In this document: piece after piece, positions 60,146 through 64,000 of the stretch
Position numbering within the stretch: the stretch's first letter is position 1
Layout of the letters: the number at the start of each line of letters is the position of its first letter
Notes under the pieces: generated by a model
The model's input: only the letters and a program-made list of their open reading frames with translations
Told to the model about the DNA's origin: nothing
Databases searched by the model: none
NCBI RefSeq assembly: GCF_000384415.1
Contig: NZ_ARVU01000001.1
Span: forward strand, 1,054,001-1,118,000
DNA: 64,000 bases
DNA from: Cycloclasticus pugetii PS-1
GTDB lineage: Bacteria; Pseudomonadota; Gammaproteobacteria; Methylococcales; Cycloclasticaceae
Reading direction: 5' to 3'
Made by a program: the position numbers and the translations under genes

Positions 60146-61044
60146 CAAAAAAATCATTCAAAAGTGGTTTTGTTGCCCTTATAGGTGCACCAAATGCAGG
60201 TAAATCAACCCTTTTAAATAATATATTAGGGCAAAAGATCAGCATTACTTCTAGACGACCACAAACGACGCGTCATCGGATATTAGGCATTAAAACAACG
60301 GAAGCATCGCAAGTTGTGTATGTTGATACGCCAGGTATGCATTTAGGTGGTAAAAGGGCGTTAAATAAATACTTAAACAAAACCGCAGACACCAGCCTAA
60401 TGGGGGTTGATGTGATTGTTTGGGTTAAAGATGATATGCAATGGGATGCTATTGATATCTCTATTCTTGAGAAGTTAAAAAACGAAGGAGCACCTGTCGT
60501 TTTAGCGATTAATAAAATTGATAAGGTTGCTGACAAAGAAAGCTTATTGCCATTTATTCAGAAAATTAGCCTCGAACACGATTTTCAGTCGATTATCCCT
60601 ATTTCTGCTTTAACAGGTAAACAATTAGGTGAGTTTGAACAGTTGCTTCTAACGTTACTTCCTGAGGGTGAGTTGATGTTTCCGGAAGATCAAGTAACCG
60701 ATAGCTCTGAACGATTTATGGCAACAGAAATTATTCGAGAAAAGCTTATACGTCGTCTAGGGCAAGAAATTCCTCATTCATTAAGCATTAGTATTGATCA
60801 ATACAAAGTGGAAGAAAAAATAACCCGTATTCATGCTGTTATTTGGGTGGAAAGGGATGGGCAAAAGAATATAGTCATAGGCGATAAAGGCGTAGGGCTT
60901 AAAGAGGTTGGTACGCAGGCCCGTCTGGATATTGAGAAAATGCTCGAATCAAAGGTTTATTTGAATTTATGGGTAAAGGTTAAGAAAAACTGGTCGGACA
61001 ATGAACGAGAATTGATCAGTTTAGGGTATCGGGGTATCGAATAA
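60142..61044 (+). CDS. era: Ribosome-assembly GTPase Era
   Basis: This helps mature 16S rRNA and the 30S subunit. It has 300 residues. The G1 motif is GAPNAGKST (15-23), G3 is DTPGMH and G4 is NKID. The C-terminal KH domain has VIGDKGVGLKEVG. It is coupled to rnc by a four-base overlap. Confidence 0.96.
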   Translation: MTKKSFKSGFVALIGAPNAGKSTLLNNILGQKISITSRRPQTTRHRILGIKTTEASQVVYVDTPGMHLGGKRALNKYLNKTADTSLMGVDVIVWVKDDMQWDAIDISILEKLKNEGAPVVLAINKIDKVADKESLLPFIQKISLEHDFQSIIPISALTGKQLGEFEQLLLTLLPEGELMFPEDQVTDSSERFMATEIIREKLIRRLGQEIPHSLSISIDQYKVEEKITRIHAVIWVERDGQKNIVIGDKGVGLKEVGTQARLDIEKMLESKVYLNLWVKVKKNWSDNERELISLGYRGIE

Positions 61045-61087
61045 CTGACTATATAAGGAACAGCGTTAATTCGTTTACACAAATGCG

Positions 61088-61783
61088 ATGAATAGAGTGG
61101 AGCATCAGACGGGCTTTATTTTAAAAAGTCAGGGGTTTAAGGAAAACAGTTCAATTCATCAAGTGTTTACGCGCGATTATGGTGTTTTGTCGATTCTTTC
61201 CAAAGGCTCAAAAAAAAATAATTCTAAATACGGTTCTTTGTTGCAAGCCTTTCGAGCATTATCGCTGTCTTGGATCGGTAAGAGTGATCTTAAAACGCTT
61301 ATCTCTATCGAGGACCCTGAAAATATACCTCAATTGAAAGGAGCTGCTTTGTATTGTGGCTTTTATGTTAATGAATTAATTCTATGTTTACTTCATAAAC
61401 ACGATGCGCACCCTTATTTATTTGATGCATATAGAGACGTTATTGTTTTGCTGTCAAAGGGCCTATCGCTGGAAGTACACCTGAGAGAGTTTGAAAAAAA
61501 GTTATTTGACGGAATCGGCTATGGGCTCATGCTGGAATATGACAGTGAATATCAACGACCGATAGACCCTAGTAAATATTACATCTATCATCCAGGGCAG
61601 GGGCCTCGGTTGACTAATAATGAAAATCATCCTGATACCGTTCTTGGTAGTACTCTAATTAACCTTAACAATAATAACCTACAAGGCAAAACAGAGCTAA
61701 AGCAAGCAAAACGTCTTATGCGACGGTTAATCGATAACCAGTTGGATGGTAAAATACTTAAAAGTCGCGATTTGTTCGCTTAA
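61088..61783 (+). CDS. recO: DNA repair protein RecO
   Basis: This loads RecA on gapped DNA with RecR. It has 231 residues. The N-terminal OB fold ([23 protein letters not shown]) is followed by a helical domain. Several zinc-site cysteines of other RecO proteins are absent, as in E. coli. Identification also rests on the era-recO-pdxJ order. Confidence 0.9.
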   Translation: MNRVEHQTGFILKSQGFKENSSIHQVFTRDYGVLSILSKGSKKNNSKYGSLLQAFRALSLSWIGKSDLKTLISIEDPENIPQLKGAALYCGFYVNELILCLLHKHDAHPYLFDAYRDVIVLLSKGLSLEVHLREFEKKLFDGIGYGLMLEYDSEYQRPIDPSKYYIYHPGQGPRLTNNENHPDTVLGSTLINLNNNNLQGKTELKQAKRLMRRLIDNQLDGKILKSRDLFA

Positions 61784-61800
61784 TTTTCTACTTTATTACT

Positions 61801-62541
61801 ATGCATAAAAATTCTCTCTTTTTAGGTGTTAATATTGACCACGTTGCCACATTAAGAAATGCACGAGGCACAGACTACCCGTCCCCACTTGATGCCGCCT
61901 TTATCGCTGAGCGAGCTGGCGCCGATGGCATCACTATTCATTTACGAGAGGATCGCCGCCATATTAGAGATCAAGATGTATACGACATCGCGTCCAATAT
62001 ACACACTCGGTTAAATTTAGAGCTGGCTATTACCGATGAGATGATTGATATTGCTTGTAGAACAAAGCCAGCGTCTTGTTGTTTGGTGCCTGAAAAACGT
62101 GAAGAATTAACCACGGAAGGTGGCTTAGATGTTTCTGGGAACTTTGAGCGATTAAGACAAGCTTGTTTATCACTATCATCAGCTGGCATTTTGATCTCCC
62201 CTTTTATCGACCCAGATAAAGAACAAATAGATGCTGTAAAAGAAACGGGTGCCTCGATGCTTGAATTGCATACCGGTTGCTACGCAGATGCAAAATCATT
62301 ATCCGAGCAAGAAGCAGAATATAACAGAATTGTAACGGCTGCTAATTATGCCGATAGTTTGGGTTTGCAAGTTAATGCGGGCCATGGTTTGCATTATCAT
62401 AATGTAGAACCCATTGCTAAAATTCCAGAAATTGTAGAGCTTAATATTGGTCACTCAATTATTTCAAGGGCGCTAATAACGGGACTTGAGTTAGCCGTAC
62501 GTGATATGAAAACATTGATGCATAACGCACGTGTTAACTAG
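61801..62541 (+). CDS. pdxJ: Pyridoxine 5'-phosphate synthase
   Basis: This closes the pyridine ring from 3-amino-2-oxopropyl phosphate and DXP, giving vitamin B6. It has 246 residues. The motifs [32 protein letters not shown] and [11 protein letters not shown] are intact. It shares DXP with the dxr branch of isoprenoid synthesis. Confidence 0.95.
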   Translation: MHKNSLFLGVNIDHVATLRNARGTDYPSPLDAAFIAERAGADGITIHLREDRRHIRDQDVYDIASNIHTRLNLELAITDEMIDIACRTKPASCCLVPEKREELTTEGGLDVSGNFERLRQACLSLSSAGILISPFIDPDKEQIDAVKETGASMLELHTGCYADAKSLSEQEAEYNRIVTAANYADSLGLQVNAGHGLHYHNVEPIAKIPEIVELNIGHSIISRALITGLELAVRDMKTLMHNARVN

Positions 62542-62551
62542 GCTGTATTAA

Positions 62552-63361
62552 ATGATGAAATTTGCTGTTGGGGTTGAGTATGATGGAAGTTGCTACCATG
62601 GTTGGCAACGGCAAAAAAACACTCCTCAGACGGTTCAAGAGAAACTAGAGTCTGCCTTGTCTGTGCTTGCATCGAGTCCTGTATCTGTTGTTTGTGCAGG
62701 GCGGACCGATGCTGGCGTGCATGCTTTAGAGCAAGTTGTACACTTTGAAACCAGTAAGCAACGAGAATTACATCAATGGGTATTTGGTACAAATGCTAAT
62801 TTACCCGACGATATTCGTGTTGTGTGGATTAAACCGGTTACGGAAGATTTTCATGCTCGTTTTTCAGCGGCTGCGCGTTACTACCGGTACGAGATTTTAA
62901 ATCGTTGGGTAAAATCTGCCTTAAGTCGACATCATGTCACCACTATTTTTAACCCCTTAGATGAAAACTTAATGCAGAAAGGGGCTAATTATTTATTGGG
63001 TACTCATGATTTTACTTCATTTCGTGCACAAGCTTGCCAAGCAAAATCTCCGGTTAAACATATTCATTCGATTGTTATTAAACGTATCGATGATAAAATC
63101 ATCATCGATATCATCGCCAATGCTTTTTTACATCATATGGTGCGAAATATAGTTGGCACCTTATTACCTGTTGGGACAGGGGAGCGACCTCCCGAATTCG
63201 TACATCATGCACTGAAGGCTAAAGATCGTCGACAGGCAGGCGTAACTGCTTTGCCTAATGGTTTGTATTTTAAAGGCGTGTACTACCCTGAAGCGTTCGG
63301 TTTAGATAATCTTGAGGCGTTTTCACCTTTTAGTGATGCCATTGAAAAAAAACAGAGCTAA
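62552..63361 (+). CDS. truA: tRNA pseudouridine(38-40) synthase
   Basis: This modifies U38-U40 in the anticodon stem. It has 269 residues. The catalytic Asp is D53 in AGRTDAGVHA. The start is ATG 62552 or the adjacent ATG 62555. truA-trpF is common among gammaproteobacteria. Confidence 0.94.
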   Translation: MMKFAVGVEYDGSCYHGWQRQKNTPQTVQEKLESALSVLASSPVSVVCAGRTDAGVHALEQVVHFETSKQRELHQWVFGTNANLPDDIRVVWIKPVTEDFHARFSAAARYYRYEILNRWVKSALSRHHVTTIFNPLDENLMQKGANYLLGTHDFTSFRAQACQAKSPVKHIHSIVIKRIDDKIIIDIIANAFLHHMVRNIVGTLLPVGTGERPPEFVHHALKAKDRRQAGVTALPNGLYFKGVYYPEAFGLDNLEAFSPFSDAIEKKQS

Positions 63362-63369
63362 GTAAAAAA

Positions 63370-63999
63370 ATGCCATTTAGAACACGTGTGAAAATTTGTG
63401 GAATTACTCGGCCTGATGATGCCTATGCAGCGATAGAAAATGGTGCAGATGCGTTAGGTTTTGTCTTTTATGATAAAAGTCCAAGAAGTATAGAAATACA
63501 AAAAGCTGAAATTCTATTTTCTAATATATCGCCATTTATCAATAAGGTAGCGCTTTTTGTTAACCCAGATTATGATTATGTTAATCACGTCTTAAGTAAA
63601 CTTCCGGTTGACCTTCTTCAATTTCATGGTGATGAAGATGAAGTATTCTGCTCATCTTTTAACAAGCCCTATTTAAAAGCGATTAGAATGCGTAACAGCA
63701 TAAATTTAGATGAGGTAGCTGATACTTATCACTCAGCATCTGGGTTATTGCTTGACGCTTTTGACAGCAGCCAATACGGTGGTACTGGACAAACATTCGA
63801 TTGGGATCTAATACCAAAAAAATGTAAATTACCTATCGTATTAGCCGGTGGGCTTAATCCGAGTAATGTCTCTAAAGCCATACAGAATACTAACGTATTT
63901 GCCGTAGATGTTAGTAGTGGGGTTGAAAAAAGCAAAGGGGTCAAAGACCACCAATTAATAAAACAATTTATGCAAGAGGTTAAACGTGCCAACGAGTGA
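63370..63999 (+). CDS. trpF: Phosphoribosylanthranilate isomerase
   Basis: This catalyses the third step from chorismate to tryptophan. It has 209 residues. The active-site Cys lies in KICGITRPDDA, and the Asp in LLLDAFDSSQYGGTG. The gene is complete, ending one base before the window end. trpB and trpA would be expected next. Confidence 0.94.
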   Translation: MPFRTRVKICGITRPDDAYAAIENGADALGFVFYDKSPRSIEIQKAEILFSNISPFINKVALFVNPDYDYVNHVLSKLPVDLLQFHGDEDEVFCSSFNKPYLKAIRMRNSINLDEVADTYHSASGLLLDAFDSSQYGGTGQTFDWDLIPKKCKLPIVLAGGLNPSNVSKAIQNTNVFAVDVSSGVEKSKGVKDHQLIKQFMQEVKRANE

Positions 64000-64000
64000 C

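Noticed and set aside
63086-63109. Nine-base inverted repeat (ATCGATGAT / ATCATCGAT) in truA
   Set aside because: It lies within conserved coding sequence rich in Asp and Ile codons, so it arises from codon content and has no regulatory context.

Overview
The window is a gene-dense chromosomal segment of a Gram-negative bacterium. Lipid A genes (lpxA/B/D), bamA, skp, rseP, rpoS next to an nlpD-type gene, sdhE-ygfX, and the order rpoE-rseA-rseC-degP-lepA-lepB-rnc-era-recO-pdxJ all point to the Gammaproteobacteria. The DNA is AT-rich (about 40% G+C by eye). A relative of Methylophaga, Cycloclasticus or similar Thiotrichales is my guess, but the genus cannot be fixed from the sequence alone. Aerobic respiration is supported by a complete succinate dehydrogenase locus and by ctaG plus a SCO gene. 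Nearly all of the DNA is coding. There is no gene-free stretch over 300 bases, and I see no tRNA, rRNA, CRISPR array, insertion sequence or phage remnant.

Layout. (1) 1-24197, all on the + strand: isoprenoid and envelope genes in a tightly overlapping series (uppS partial, cdsA, dxr, rseP, bamA, skp, lpxD, fabZ, lpxA, lpxB, rnhB, dnaE, accA, tilS), then pyrG, kdsA, eno, ftsB, ispD, ispF, truD and uppP. uppS, uppP, dxr, ispD and ispF feed or recycle the undecaprenyl carrier. bamA, skp and rseP handle outer-membrane proteins. (2) 24194-28508: smr on the - strand, then surE, pcm, a YqaA-type membrane gene, nlpD-like and rpoS, ending at a likely terminator. (3) 28588-35423: alaC, hom, thrC, recJ, a pterin carbinolamine dehydratase, a LapG-like lipoprotein protease and an S4 RNA-binding protein. 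(4) 35551-41305: a complete SUF Fe-S operon, sufR-B-C-D-S-U, with a fine palindromic operator candidate in front. (5) 41328-43938: prfB, with its programmed +1 frameshift, and lysS. (6) 43969-46176: a Yip1-type membrane gene divergent from ctaG-sco, with an FNR-like box between them. (7) 46280-53121: ygfZ (-), a 53-codon DUF1674/SDHAF4 gene, sdhCDAB, sdhE, ygfX and nadB (-). (8) 53222-56405: rpoE, a short rseA, rseC and degP/mucD, without rseB. (9) 56482-63999: lepA, lepB, a DUF4845 gene, rnc, era, recO, pdxJ, truA and trpF.

The window is mainly conserved housekeeping DNA, and I do not see a convincing new defence, mobile or biosynthetic system. The points most worth a second look are small: the SDHAF4-like mini-gene heading the sdh operon, the suf operator palindrome, a threonine synthase with a CX2CX3C insertion, an NlpD-like LytM domain that has lost its metal ligands, a LapG-like lipoprotein without a visible LapD partner, a sigma-E locus lacking rseB, and an FNR-like site in the Yip1/ctaG intergenic region.
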